Shown here one piece after another: positions 36,368 through 44,555 of a stretch of 50,163 nucleotides of DNA. The notes beneath the pieces were generated by a model. It searched no databases. It was not told the DNA's origin and saw only the letters and a program-made list of their open reading frames with translations. This DNA is from a bacterium (GTDB taxonomy: Bacteria > Patescibacteriota > Andersenbacteria > UBA10190). How positions within the stretch are numbered: position 1 is the first letter of the stretch; each line of letters opens with the position of its first letter. Location: contig JAQBWN010000003.1 in the NCBI GenBank assembly GCA_027624555.1, forward strand, positions 1 to 50,163, read 5' to 3'. Both the position numbers and the translations under genes were made by a program.

Positions 36368-38557
36368 ATGAAACATCTCGTCATCGTAGAATCCCCTGCA
36401 AAAGCAAAGACTATCCAAAAATATCTTGGAAAAAATTTTTCCGTGAAAAGTAGTTACGGCCATGTGCGCGATCTTCCAAAATCCAAAATCGGTGTTGACG
36501 TTAAAAAAGGTTTTGAACCCAGCTATATAATTCCAGACAAAGCAAAAGCACGCATTGCAGATTTAAAAGCAGCCGCAAAGAAAGCAGATATTGTCTATTT
36601 CGCAACTGACGAAGATAGAGAGGGAGAAGCAATTGCCTGGCATTTATTACAAGTACTCGGCACAGCGCCAGAAAAAGCCAAGCGTATTACATTCACCGAA
36701 ATTACAAAAACTGCCATTGCTAGGGCAGTTGAAAACCCAAGAGAAATAGATCAGAACTTAGTAGATGCCCAACAAGCACGCCGCGTGTTAGACAGATTAG
36801 TGGGCTATGAACTCTCTCCTCTTCTTTGGAATAAAGTACGGCGTGGACTTTCAGCGGGCAGGGTACAATCTGTTGCAGTTAGGTTAATAGTTGAAAAGGA
36901 AGAAGAAATTAAAAAATTTGAAGCGCAAGAATACTGGAGCGTTGACGCACTTCTGGCGAAAGCGGGTAATCAGTTTAATGCCAGCTTAAAAGCAATAGAC
37001 GGCAAAGTTATCGGAAAACTCGGGCTCGCCAACAAAGAAAGTGTCCAAGATATTTTGAAAAACTTAGACGGCGCAACGTATACGATTTCCAATATCACAA
37101 AAAAAGAGCGTAAGCGCACTGCTCCCGCTCCATTTACCACCAGCACACTACAACAAGCCGCATTTAACCAACTTGGATTTTCAAGCAAACGAACCATGAT
37201 GATTGCACAGGGGCTGTATGAAAATGGATTTATCACGTATATGCGTACTGACTCGTTAAACCTGTCTCAAGATGCCGTGCAAGCAGCTACCAGGGCCATT
37301 ACAAGTATGTTTGGGAAAGAATACGCACTCGATGCTCCGAGGGTATTTACGAAGAAATCCAAAAATGCACAAGAAGCTCATGAAGCAATACGCCCGAGCG
37401 ACCCGGAAAAATCTCCGGAAAGCCTCGCACCTGAACTCGATACAACACAATTAAAACTGTATCGGCTAATTTGGCAACGCATGGTTGCATCCCAAATGGC
37501 AGATGCAAAGCTAAATCAAACAGCTGTAGATATTACAGCGAAAAATTATATATTCCGCGCTAGTGGCACTTCCGTTATTTTCGATGGCTTCGTAAAAGCA
37601 CTCGGAGAAAAAGCGGCGTTCCAAGAAACCGTACTACCAGACCTCACAGAGCAAGATGTATTAGATCTTATAAAACTGCAACACGAACAACACTTTACAC
37701 AAGCGCCTGCAAGATATTCTGAAGCAACACTCGTGAAAGCACTCGAAGAACACGGTATTGGACGACCAAGCACATATGCTCCAACAATAGACGTTATTCA
37801 AAAACGAGAGTATGTGGTGAAAAATGATGAGAAACGGTTAGCTCCAACAGAAATTGGAACACTGGTAAATAGCGTTCTTACCGAACATTTCCCAAATATT
37901 GTAGACATCGATTTTACCGCAAACATGGAAAGCAGTCTGGATGATGTAGCGTCTGGAGAAAAAGCATGGCAACCGGTTATGAAAGAATTTTACGATCCGT
38001 TTCATGCGCTTATAAAAACAAAAGATAAAGAACTAAAAAAATCAGATATTACAGAAGAAGCAACAAATGAAACGTGCCCAAAATGTTCCAGTCCGCTTAT
38101 TATAAAACTCGGTAGGTTCGGCAAATTTAAAGCGTGCAGTAAATACCCAGATTGCAAATTCACAGAGCCGCTTGGAGATGAAAAGAAAATGGAAGAAGAA
38201 CATTCAGGGCAAATATGTCCGGATTGCGGAAAGCCACTCGTAGTAAAGCGCGGACGTTTTGGTGCATTTCTTGGCTGTTCCGGCTACCCCGATTGTAAGC
38301 ATATAACTCCAATTGTAAAAGAGACTGGAGTAGATTGTATTGCATGCAATAAAGGAAAAATTATTGAGAAAAAATCCCGCAGAGGAAAAATGTTTTATGC
38401 ATGTAACCAGTACCCCGATTGCAAAAATGCATACTGGAGCAAACCAACGGGAGAAAAATGCTCGCAGTGTGAAAGCATGTTAGTCTATGGCGCAAAAAAT
38501 ACAATAAGATGCAGCGCCAAAGGCTGTGGGTTTAAGAAAGACAACGAGGAAGAGTAG
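36368..38557 (+). CDS. topA: DNA topoisomerase I
   Basis: Type IA topoisomerase, 729 aa, which relaxes negative supercoils. The TOPRIM domain begins KHLVIVESPAKAKTIQKYLG and has DEDREGEAIAWHLL. The active-site Tyr is in FITYMRTDSLNLS near residue 295. HEAIRPSDP and EHGIGRPSTYAPTI are conserved. The C-terminus carries four zinc-ribbon repeats, beginning CPKCSSPLI, CPDCGKPLV, CIACNKGKI and CSQCESMLV. The last one is shorter. The stop TAG begins a family A repeat. Confidence 0.97.
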   Translation: MKHLVIVESPAKAKTIQKYLGKNFSVKSSYGHVRDLPKSKIGVDVKKGFEPSYIIPDKAKARIADLKAAAKKADIVYFATDEDREGEAIAWHLLQVLGTAPEKAKRITFTEITKTAIARAVENPREIDQNLVDAQQARRVLDRLVGYELSPLLWNKVRRGLSAGRVQSVAVRLIVEKEEEIKKFEAQEYWSVDALLAKAGNQFNASLKAIDGKVIGKLGLANKESVQDILKNLDGATYTISNITKKERKRTAPAPFTTSTLQQAAFNQLGFSSKRTMMIAQGLYENGFITYMRTDSLNLSQDAVQAATRAITSMFGKEYALDAPRVFTKKSKNAQEAHEAIRPSDPEKSPESLAPELDTTQLKLYRLIWQRMVASQMADAKLNQTAVDITAKNYIFRASGTSVIFDGFVKALGEKAAFQETVLPDLTEQDVLDLIKLQHEQHFTQAPARYSEATLVKALEEHGIGRPSTYAPTIDVIQKREYVVKNDEKRLAPTEIGTLVNSVLTEHFPNIVDIDFTANMESSLDDVASGEKAWQPVMKEFYDPFHALIKTKDKELKKSDITEEATNETCPKCSSPLIIKLGRFGKFKACSKYPDCKFTEPLGDEKKMEEEHSGQICPDCGKPLVVKRGRFGAFLGCSGYPDCKHITPIVKETGVDCIACNKGKIIEKKSRRGKMFYACNQYPDCKNAYWSKPTGEKCSQCESMLVYGAKNTIRCSAKGCGFKKDNEEE

Positions 38558-38663
38558 CTTCTTCCAGCTTCATTAGCTTCACTAGCTGCTTTAGCTTCGT
38601 TAGCTTTTGTTCGAACGCATTCGTAAGCTAATACAGCTAACGAAGCTATAAGCTAATGAAGCT
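38554..38663. repeat. Family A inverted repeat between topA and parB
   Basis: Left arm: AGCTTCATT AGCTTCACT AGCTGCTTT AGCTTCGTT AGCTT. Loop: TTGTTCGAACGCATTCG. Right arm: TAAGCTAATA CAGCTAACG AAGCTATA AGCTAATG AAGCTCGC. It fills the convergent gap; both stops are TAG at its edges. Confidence 0.9.
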
Positions 38664-38665
38664 CG

Positions 38666-39811
38666 CTACTCCCCTACCAAATCTTTCTCCAAATCCTGCC
38701 CAGGAAGTTCGTATTTTCCAAGAAGCCTGCCTGTAAGCTGATCCAGCTCATCTTCACTGGCTGCTCGAAACACTACCTCAAATACATGCCGGTCTACTTC
38801 ATATCGAACAGAAGAGTGAAATCCGTATTTATCTTCAAGCGCCGGGCCATACTTTAATGAAAGTGGATCTTTCTTCACACGGTTTACCATACGTCTTGGA
38901 TCATCAATATTCATTGCGCGCTGAATTCGACGTGCTCGTATTTCCGCCTTGCGCACAGTAAGCCCCTCTTCCACAAGATGATTGTAAAATCGAATTTGTT
39001 TATCTTCATCAGGAATCATGAGAATTGCCTTTGCATGCCCCATTGTAATTTTTCCTTCCACTAATCCGCGCTGAATTTCTTGCGGTAATTGGAGTACGCG
39101 AACAATATTTGTAACACCAACTCTACTTTTACCCATGCGCGCACCAATTTCTTCGTGGGTCAATCCAAAGTCTTTATTTAATTGATGGTATGCCAATGCT
39201 TCTTCAATTGGATTTAAATTCTCACGTTGAATATTTTCAATAAGTGCATACACAAGGCGAGATTGGTCAGACTTTACGTCGCGACGTACCACGCAAGGCA
39301 CCTTATCCCACCTCAGCCCCCTTGCGGCGCGAAGGCGTCTTTCTCCTGCAATCAACTCATAGGTTCCGTTCTCCAAGCGAGCAACTACGAGCGGTTGTAA
39401 TATTCCATTTTGCGCTATAGATTCTTGCAAGTCTTCAAGTTCTCGCGGATCAAACGAACGTCTTGGCTGAAGTGGGTTTATAGAAATGTTGTCGAGTGCA
39501 ATATGTTGTACTGAATCTTCGTGCTGATCCCACGCGTCACCTTTCATCGTTTCCATCTTGGAAACAGCTTCTTGTATAACAGGCGGAGTTGCAACTTCTT
39601 CCATTGCCATTGGAATAGGTTCTATTTCTGGTTCACTTTCAGTGACCTCTTCCTCTGTATCAACGCGAAGCATAGTCACCAAAGGCTTTTTTGGTGCAGG
39701 TAGTGAATCTGTTTCAAATTCCATAGTATCTATTTGTTCTAATACATCATCAGCAGATACTTCCGTATCTCGCCTTGATATAAGTGATGCTAGTCCTCGT
39801 CCAAGTCCCAT
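38666..39811 (-). CDS. parB: Chromosome partitioning protein ParB
   Basis: 381 aa. The N-terminal ~100 residues are an acidic low-complexity extension after GLGRGLASLISRR, which is the usual ParA-contacting start. The ParB/Spo0J domain then follows, with NPLQPRRSFDPRELEDLQES, the CTPase motif GERRLRAARG, a helix-turn-helix (THEEIGARMGKSRVGVTN) and a C-terminal dimerisation part. No perfect TGTTTCACGTGAAACA parS site was noticed. It lies 18 bases after parA. Confidence 0.95.
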   Translation of the reverse strand: MGLGRGLASLISRRDTEVSADDVLEQIDTMEFETDSLPAPKKPLVTMLRVDTEEEVTESEPEIEPIPMAMEEVATPPVIQEAVSKMETMKGDAWDQHEDSVQHIALDNISINPLQPRRSFDPRELEDLQESIAQNGILQPLVVARLENGTYELIAGERRLRAARGLRWDKVPCVVRRDVKSDQSRLVYALIENIQRENLNPIEEALAYHQLNKDFGLTHEEIGARMGKSRVGVTNIVRVLQLPQEIQRGLVEGKITMGHAKAILMIPDEDKQIRFYNHLVEEGLTVRKAEIRARRIQRAMNIDDPRRMVNRVKKDPLSLKYGPALEDKYGFHSSVRYEVDRHVFEVVFRAASEDELDQLTGRLLGKYELPGQDLEKDLVGE

Positions 39812-39829
39812 AGTAATAAGGTTAATGAT

Positions 39830-40594
39830 TTAAGAATAGAGATTCAATAGTTCTTCTGACAGATATTCGTACGCTCGCGCACCTGGAGACATCCTATCAT
39901 ACTCTAAAATAGTCTTTCCGGTACTGGGCGCTTCCGCTAATTCCGTATTTCGAGGGATGATACTTTCAAACACGTGCCCGGGAAATGTTTTCCGAACCTC
40001 TCGCACCACTTTTCGAGAAAGCGTAGTTCTGCGGTCAAACATCGTTAAGACTGCTCCTAATACTTGCAAACGCGGATTTAAATGCTTTCGTACCAAATCA
40101 ACAGTTGTCAGTAGCTGATGCAGCCCTTCGAGCGCATAGAACTCGCACTGCACGGGAATAAGCAACCTATCTGCAGCTGCAAGCCCGTTAATAGTGAGCA
40201 ACCCTAAACTTGGTGGGCAATCAATTAATATAAAATCATAATTATCTTTTACGGCCTTTAGTGCTCTTCGTAAACGAAACTCGCGGTACGGCTCATCCAT
40301 AAGCTCCATAGCAGCGCCAGCCAAATCAGGAGTAGACGGGATAATATTAAACCGTTCAATGTTTGTAGGCTGAATTACTTCTGCAATAGTTGCTGTACCT
40401 GCCAATAGGTCGTACAAACTCGGCACACCATCAGGAACTCGAATTCCAACGCCAGCGCTCGCATTCGCTTGTGGATCTAAATCAACAAGCAATACAGATT
40501 TTCCAGACTCAGCGAGGTAACTCCCCAGATTAACACTGGTAGTTGTCTTCCCTACTCCCCCTTTTTGATTTACGACGGCGAGTGTTTCTGACAT
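39830..40594 (-). CDS. parA: Chromosome partitioning ATPase ParA/Soj
   Basis: 254 aa from the ATG at 40594; the track's longer start is unsupported. The deviant Walker A is NQKGGVGKTTTSVNL at ~8-22, Walker A' is VLLVDLDPQAN, and Walker B is FILIDCPPSLG. PRNTELAEAPSTGKTI near the C-terminus is typical of Soj. It works with ParB in origin segregation. The promoter gives a leader of about 4 nt. Confidence 0.97.
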   Translation of the reverse strand: MSETLAVVNQKGGVGKTTTSVNLGSYLAESGKSVLLVDLDPQANASAGVGIRVPDGVPSLYDLLAGTATIAEVIQPTNIERFNIIPSTPDLAGAAMELMDEPYREFRLRRALKAVKDNYDFILIDCPPSLGLLTINGLAAADRLLIPVQCEFYALEGLHQLLTTVDLVRKHLNPRLQVLGAVLTMFDRRTTLSRKVVREVRKTFPGHVFESIIPRNTELAEAPSTGKTILEYDRMSPGARAYEYLSEELLNLYS

Positions 40595-40605
40595 ACAATG
40601 CTTTA

Positions 40606-40634
40606 AGCATATGCCCATACGCAGCGCCGTACAA
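40606..40634 (-). promoter_or_regulatory. Promoter of parAB
   Basis: TTGTAC (40629-40634), 17-base spacer, TATGCT (40606-40611); eleven bases to the parA ATG. Confidence 0.5.
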
Positions 40635-40699
40635 CCGCTAGTTATGAACAGGGCTAAAAAGTGGCTAAATTCAAAATATCCGTATAAAGTGTAAAACAT

Positions 40700-40783
40700 G
40701 CCGGAGTGGCGGAATTGGCATACGCGACGGACTCAAAATCCGTTGGTCGCAAGACCTTGAGGGTTCAAGTCCCTCCCCCGGCA
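40700..40783 (+). tRNA. tRNA-Leu (anticodon CAA)
   Basis: A class II tRNA. The acceptor GCCGGAG pairs with CCCCGGC (one A-C mismatch). The D-arm has GCGGAATTGGCATACGC. The anticodon stem ACGGA/TCCGT has the loop CTCAAAA, giving anticodon CAA. The long variable arm is GGTC-GCAA-GACC and the T-arm GAGGG-TTCAAGT-CCCTC. Discriminator A; the 3' CCA is not encoded (ACAA follows). It decodes TTG. The ORF track frame 40706..40894 is a reading of this tRNA. Confidence 0.96.
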
Positions 40784-40786
40784 CAA

Positions 40787-41149
40787 CTATCGTCGCATCA
40801 TGCGAATTTGGACTTCTGTATCCGAAATTCGTTTTTCGTGATTTTTCAATATTATAGGATGGTCCTTGGTTTCTTTTGCACGAGCATCTATTGATTTCAC
40901 AACGCTCAAAATGGCCTCTAGAATTTTTCGATGAATTGCCATTTCTTCTTCCGCATTATCAAGCCTTACCTTAACACCAACTATCTCGCCTTTAACACCA
41001 ACTATTTCGTCTTTGACGCCAACTATTTCGTCTTTAACCTCTTCTACTGCGCCCTCAACCTCGTCTATCCTCGATGACAAATGCCCTCCAAGCAATTCTA
41101 GGTCATGTTGAGTTGCTGGCTCATTGCTATTGGTTGCTTTCTTTTTCAT
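40787..41149 (-). CDS. Coiled-coil protein with IVGVKDE heptads
   Basis: 120 aa, start ATG at 41149. The N-terminus has HDLELLGGHLSSRIDEVEG; residues ~40-62 are three near-identical heptads (VKDEIVG), encoded by 21-base repeats at ~40975-41040. A helix with KILEAILSVVKSIDARAKE follows, and the end is NHEKRISDTEVQIRMMRR. The end resembles that of the coiled-coil protein at 13017 (NHGERITKLEKAR), so the two look like members of one family. No membrane segment is present and the role is unknown. A perfect extended -10 box (TGATATAAT) ends six bases before the ATG. Confidence 0.75.
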   Translation of the reverse strand: MKKKATNSNEPATQHDLELLGGHLSSRIDEVEGAVEEVKDEIVGVKDEIVGVKGEIVGVKVRLDNAEEEMAIHRKILEAILSVVKSIDARAKETKDHPIILKNHEKRISDTEVQIRMMRR

Positions 41150-41155
41150 GCATCT

Positions 41156-41164
41156 ATTATATCA
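41156..41164 (-). promoter_or_regulatory. Extended -10 promoter of the second coiled-coil gene (leaderless type)
   Basis: Minus strand TGATATAAT, a perfect extended -10 box, then AGATGC and the ATG at 41149. No good -35 box is present. Confidence 0.7.
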
Positions 41165-41171
41165 CAACAAA

Positions 41172-41200
41172 TAAAAAAGCTGACCCCTCTGGATCAGCTA
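41172..41200 (-). terminator. Rho-independent terminator of the 368-aa gene
   Basis: Minus-strand hairpin AGCTGA-TCCAGAGGGG-TCAGCT followed by six T, about 32 bases after the stop of 41232-42338. Confidence 0.85.
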
Positions 41201-41231
41201 TAAAGTTGTTTCGAAATGTACTTCACATTAT

Positions 41232-42338
41232 TCACTCGTCGCCTGACATCCCAAGTTCATCGCGAAGCTCAGAGAGTCGTCGACTTGCACATGCCCAAAG
41301 TGCGTCATCATTAAGACGATGAACGGCTTCGACAAGATTACTCACAAGAATTTCAACTGCATCCATGTCAACAATCACCTCATCAGGATGCGTAAAGGGA
41401 TTCGGAGAATGCCTCATAGCTGGTCCGCCGGTATCCTTTCGCATCATCGTCGCATCGATCTCCCATTGAGCTATCTCATGAGAATTACCTTGAGAAGGAC
41501 GTCGAATTTTCACATTGAATTCCGAACGAACTGCCACGTCAGCAAGTTGCTGCGTGGCAAAAACCAACATCCCATCGCGAACAGCAATCTCCCAGTTGTT
41601 GCGAAATATTCGTGCATGCTCTTCGCCAAGTTGCAGCAAGCCACTAATTCTGTCGATATCCTGCTTCTCCAAAGGAAGCGTTAGTCCTAAAATGTGACTT
41701 TCTGTGCGAGGGATCATGCAAAATTTGCTGAGTCGCGCAAGTAAGTCGGGTGAGATTTGAGTTCTGCTTGGATTCTCCTTATAAAGCGCCTGCGCCATCA
41801 GAAGTTGGTCCAGATCGCGTGCTAATTCCGTTCCACTGAATAAATTTGCATCCAACTTGATCTGAATCTCTTTCCATTGCCGTGCATCGTCCAACATAAG
41901 AAAGAAATGCATTTCCGCCGATGCCCACTCGCCATGCTGGTTTTCTTCGAACATATCGATACTACTTCGAAAACCGATGCACCGCATCGAATTGCACCAG
42001 AGAACAAGGGTGTCGTCAGGTGGAGAATAAAACACCATTCGTGACGTGGAACTCCAGCGCATCTGATAAATTCCATCGTCTGGTCCAAGAACTTTTTGAA
42101 TCTCAATTTTTTTTCCGTTTAGATTGACGTCGGCCATCAACCATTCAAAACAGTCAATCAAGACTTCTGGTCCTTCCTGCTCGACGCGGAAAGTTTCTTG
42201 CTCTGCAAGCTTTTCACACAACTTGTAATCATCCTCCTCGTCCGGGAACAGCTTAAGTTGAGACAATTGTCCAACAGTAAGCGTTGGTACTTTGATCGTA
42301 CTGGCAACTTGTCGAAGAAACAGGTTTGGTGCTAGCAT
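41232..42338 (-). CDS. Unrecognised 368-aa protein
   Basis: I do not recognise this protein. It is soluble-looking, with no signal or membrane segment, about equally acidic and basic, and relatively rich in Trp, Met and Cys compared with its neighbours. Blocks that might help a search are GPDDGIYQMRWSSTSRMVFY, LWCNSMRCIGFRSS and MHFFLMLDDARQWKEI. The C-terminal region has SNLVEAVHRLNDDALWACAS. The gene has a clear AGGAG Shine-Dalgarno six bases before its ATG, a TTGACG-16-GATAAT promoter and its own terminator. Its start signals therefore differ from the leaderless genes around it, and transfer is possible. Confidence 0.75.
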   Translation of the reverse strand: MLAPNLFLRQVASTIKVPTLTVGQLSQLKLFPDEEDDYKLCEKLAEQETFRVEQEGPEVLIDCFEWLMADVNLNGKKIEIQKVLGPDDGIYQMRWSSTSRMVFYSPPDDTLVLWCNSMRCIGFRSSIDMFEENQHGEWASAEMHFFLMLDDARQWKEIQIKLDANLFSGTELARDLDQLLMAQALYKENPSRTQISPDLLARLSKFCMIPRTESHILGLTLPLEKQDIDRISGLLQLGEEHARIFRNNWEIAVRDGMLVFATQQLADVAVRSEFNVKIRRPSQGNSHEIAQWEIDATMMRKDTGGPAMRHSPNPFTHPDEVIVDMDAVEILVSNLVEAVHRLNDDALWACASRRLSELRDELGMSGDE

Positions 42339-42384
42339 CTTTCACTCCTAGGTTGTAAAAAACAGGAAAAGCCACAACTACCCA

Positions 42385-42440
42385 ATTATCCATACTTTTA
42401 TCCTCCCGTCAACTGTCAAATAACAAATCAGTGCTACGAT
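42385..42440. promoter_or_regulatory. Back-to-back divergent promoters of the 368-aa gene and mutY
   Basis: Minus strand: TTGACG (42407-42412), 16 bases, GATAAT (42385-42390), leader ~40 nt. Plus strand: CTGTCA (42413-42418), 16 bases, TACGAT with upstream TG (42435-42440), six bases to the mutY ATG. The two -35 boxes touch each other. Confidence 0.6.
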
Positions 42441-42446
42441 ATTTTT

Positions 42447-43268
42447 ATGACTATACCTGCATTCCAAAAGACTATTCTTGCTTGGTACGAGGAAAACGGG
42501 CGAAGTTTGCCGTGGCGAAAGACGAAAAACCCTTATCGCATTATGGTTTCGGAAATCATGCTCCAGCAAACGCAGGTTTCTCGCGTGCTCCCTAAATACA
42601 AAGAGTTTTTGCACGCATTTCCTGATATTAAAACACTGGCAAAAGCAAATGACGCAGATTTACTCGCCATATGGTCTGGGCTTGGGTATTGGAGACGGGC
42701 TAAGTTTTTAAAAGAAGCCTGTAAAGAAGTTCTGAAAAAGCATAACGGCAAATTCCCCAAAGACATTCCGACTTTACTTTCACTCCCCGGAATTGGGCCG
42801 TATACTGCGGGTGCAATTGCATGTTTCGCATTTGGAAATACAGACGCATTTATAGATACAAATATTAGGCGGGTATATTTACACTTCTTTTTTTCTGATA
42901 AAAAAGATATTTCAGATTCTGAAATACTGCCAATTGCAAAAAAAGCAGTTCTAAAAGACAAGCCTAACGATTGGCACTGGGCATTATTTGATTACGGAGC
43001 GCTTGTTTTAAAAGATAAAAAAATCAACCGCAACAGCCGTCACTACACAAAACAAAGCAAATTTACCGGGTCATTTCGGTCATACAGAGCAAAAGCGTTG
43101 CGTTTTTTACTTGCATCAGAAAATAAAGAATTAAAAAAAGAAATGCTCGAAGATTTTCTAGAAGACATTTTAAGAAAAGACGAACGTGACTTTTCTCCGC
43201 AAGAAATTTTAGATTCGCTTGAACAGGATAGGTTGATAACGATGGCAAAGGGGATTGTGAAGATCTAA
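42447..43268 (+). CDS. mutY: Adenine DNA glycosylase (MutY-like) lacking Fe-S cluster and NUDIX-like domain
   Basis: It removes A mispaired with 8-oxoG. The 273 aa contain the catalytic Glu segment SEIMLQQTQVSRVLPKYKEF, SGLGYWRRA, the HhH LPGIGPYTAGAIACFAF and the catalytic Asp in FIDTNIRRV. The Fe-S loop C-x6-C-x2-C-x5-C aligns with L-KDKKIN-R-NS-R-HYTKQ-S, so all four Cys are replaced while the spacing is kept. The C-terminal 8-oxoG-recognition domain is missing; instead there is a short Lys/Glu-rich helix region. Naming as mutY rather than a wider HhH-GPD family member rests on the N-terminal motifs. Confidence 0.88.
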   Translation: MTIPAFQKTILAWYEENGRSLPWRKTKNPYRIMVSEIMLQQTQVSRVLPKYKEFLHAFPDIKTLAKANDADLLAIWSGLGYWRRAKFLKEACKEVLKKHNGKFPKDIPTLLSLPGIGPYTAGAIACFAFGNTDAFIDTNIRRVYLHFFFSDKKDISDSEILPIAKKAVLKDKPNDWHWALFDYGALVLKDKKINRNSRHYTKQSKFTGSFRSYRAKALRFLLASENKELKKEMLEDFLEDILRKDERDFSPQEILDSLEQDRLITMAKGIVKI

Positions 43269-43271
43269 ACG

Positions 43272-43369
43272 GAGCTGCATTAGCTTCGTTAGCTTCACTA
43301 GCTTCGTTAGCTTACGCGACGAATAAAAAGCTAATGCAGCTAACGAAGCTATAAGCTAATGAAGCTAGC
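43272..43369. repeat. Family A inverted repeat between mutY and the MFS gene
   Basis: Left arm: AGCTGCATT AGCTTCGTT AGCTTCACT AGCTTCGTT AGCTT. Loop: ACGCGACGAATAA. Right arm: AAAGCTAATG CAGCTAACG AAGCTATA AGCTAATG AAGCTAGC. This is the clearest copy and can serve as the consensus. Confidence 0.92.
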
Positions 43370-43371
43370 AC

Positions 43372-44520
43372 CTACACCCTCGAGTAAAACAGCGACAACA
43401 CCATTCCTAAACAAAACGTTGCGATGAACGCAGCTTGCATAGGCAACAATATAAACAAAAGCATAATAAGAACTGCAGTTCCCGCCTTTGCAATAGCAAG
43501 CACAATTTCAAACGCAACCATAAACTCAAGCGATGCGGTACCCTTTGCCTGGGAATATATTTTGTACATCATCGGGAGTACAACGCCTATTTGCGAAACA
43601 CGAGCAATACTGTCCGTGAAAATAATTCTTACTGGGGTAACGGCAAATATTCTAAATATATAATCGATAGCCATAAAAGGCAGATAGGTACGAAGTACAG
43701 TTGCCCTTTTTTGATGATCTGCGCTTTTTCCAATGTAAAAACCCATAAGCGTCATCACAACAAGTGAAATGGACATATAAATTCCAAGAGAGTCTAAACT
43801 GCCAAGTACAAAAAATAAAAACAGTGGCCAAAACACTACATCAATTAAATTTTCTCCCCACCCCAGAGTTGCAATAAATGTTTTTCGATATTCAATACGA
43901 AAAAGCATCTCCCATGGGCTCTTATAAGAAAAATCAGACTTTCCATACACCTGCTTTACTGCAATTAGTGGAATACCCGAAAACAACACAAGCGCACCCG
44001 CAGACAAAAACAGCGCGGGAAACCCCCACACCGTTGCAATAAACCCGCCAATGGCGGGGCCACCGATAGTTGCCCCGTAGTGGAAAACGCCCAACCAAGA
44101 CAGTTCAGTACCCCTATTATTGGAATCTGAAAATCTGGCAAATATGGCATAGTATGCAGGCCAGTATAATATTTTATGAAGCGTAAGAAACATAATTACC
44201 CCAAGTATTGCAAGCGGAAACGAGGGAATAATTGCCAATGAAACAAAATATAAAATAAAGAATGGCAACGAAAATACTATCGACTTTTCTAGTCCATATT
44301 GTGATGCCACTTTACCGCCAACAGGTAGTAACACAACGTATAGTGCGTAATGAATTGCGTAGTACAGCGCAATGGCCCAAATAGGAAAACCGTGCTGATA
44401 TAAAAATATTGGCTCAAAAATCGTAATTAAAGAAGCAGCAAAAGAAAATATTCCAATAGAAATATATAGCTCTTTTAACTGGTGGCGAATGTGCGTTGCA
44501 AACATGTGACCAAACGGCAT
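43372..44520 (-). CDS. Major facilitator superfamily transporter
   Basis: 382 aa from the ATG at 44520; the track start is a TTG two codons upstream. About eleven to twelve hydrophobic segments are visible, with a longer central loop near KQVYGKSDFSYKSPWEML. Charged short loops such as GGKVASQYGLEKS after the second segment fit the MFS pattern between helices 2 and 3. The substrate is not predictable from the sequence. It is divergent from ugd with about 35 bases between starts. Confidence 0.85.
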   Translation of the reverse strand: MPFGHMFATHIRHQLKELYISIGIFSFAASLITIFEPIFLYQHGFPIWAIALYYAIHYALYVVLLPVGGKVASQYGLEKSIVFSLPFFILYFVSLAIIPSFPLAILGVIMFLTLHKILYWPAYYAIFARFSDSNNRGTELSWLGVFHYGATIGGPAIGGFIATVWGFPALFLSAGALVLFSGIPLIAVKQVYGKSDFSYKSPWEMLFRIEYRKTFIATLGWGENLIDVVFWPLFLFFVLGSLDSLGIYMSISLVVMTLMGFYIGKSADHQKRATVLRTYLPFMAIDYIFRIFAVTPVRIIFTDSIARVSQIGVVLPMMYKIYSQAKGTASLEFMVAFEIVLAIAKAGTAVLIMLLFILLPMQAAFIATFCLGMVLSLFYSRV

Positions 44521-44526
44521 AGACAA

Positions 44527-44549
44527 AGTATACCAAAATTATGTATAAA
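44527..44549. promoter_or_regulatory. Divergent -10 boxes of the MFS gene and ugd (leaderless type)
   Basis: Minus strand: extended -10 TGGTATACT (44527-44535), six bases to the MFS ATG. Plus strand: TATAAA (44544-44549), six bases to the ugd ATG at 44556. No Shine-Dalgarno is present for either. Confidence 0.6.
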
Positions 44550-44555
44550 GAGCCT

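Noticed and set aside
38666-40700. parS centromere site near parAB
   Set aside because: I looked for TGTTTCACGTGAAACA-like palindromes around the genes and saw none; the site may be elsewhere.
40706-40894. 62-aa ORF MAELAYATDSKSVGRK...
   Set aside because: It is a translation of the tRNA-Leu gene itself, a well-known spurious ORF, and continues into the antisense of the coiled-coil gene.
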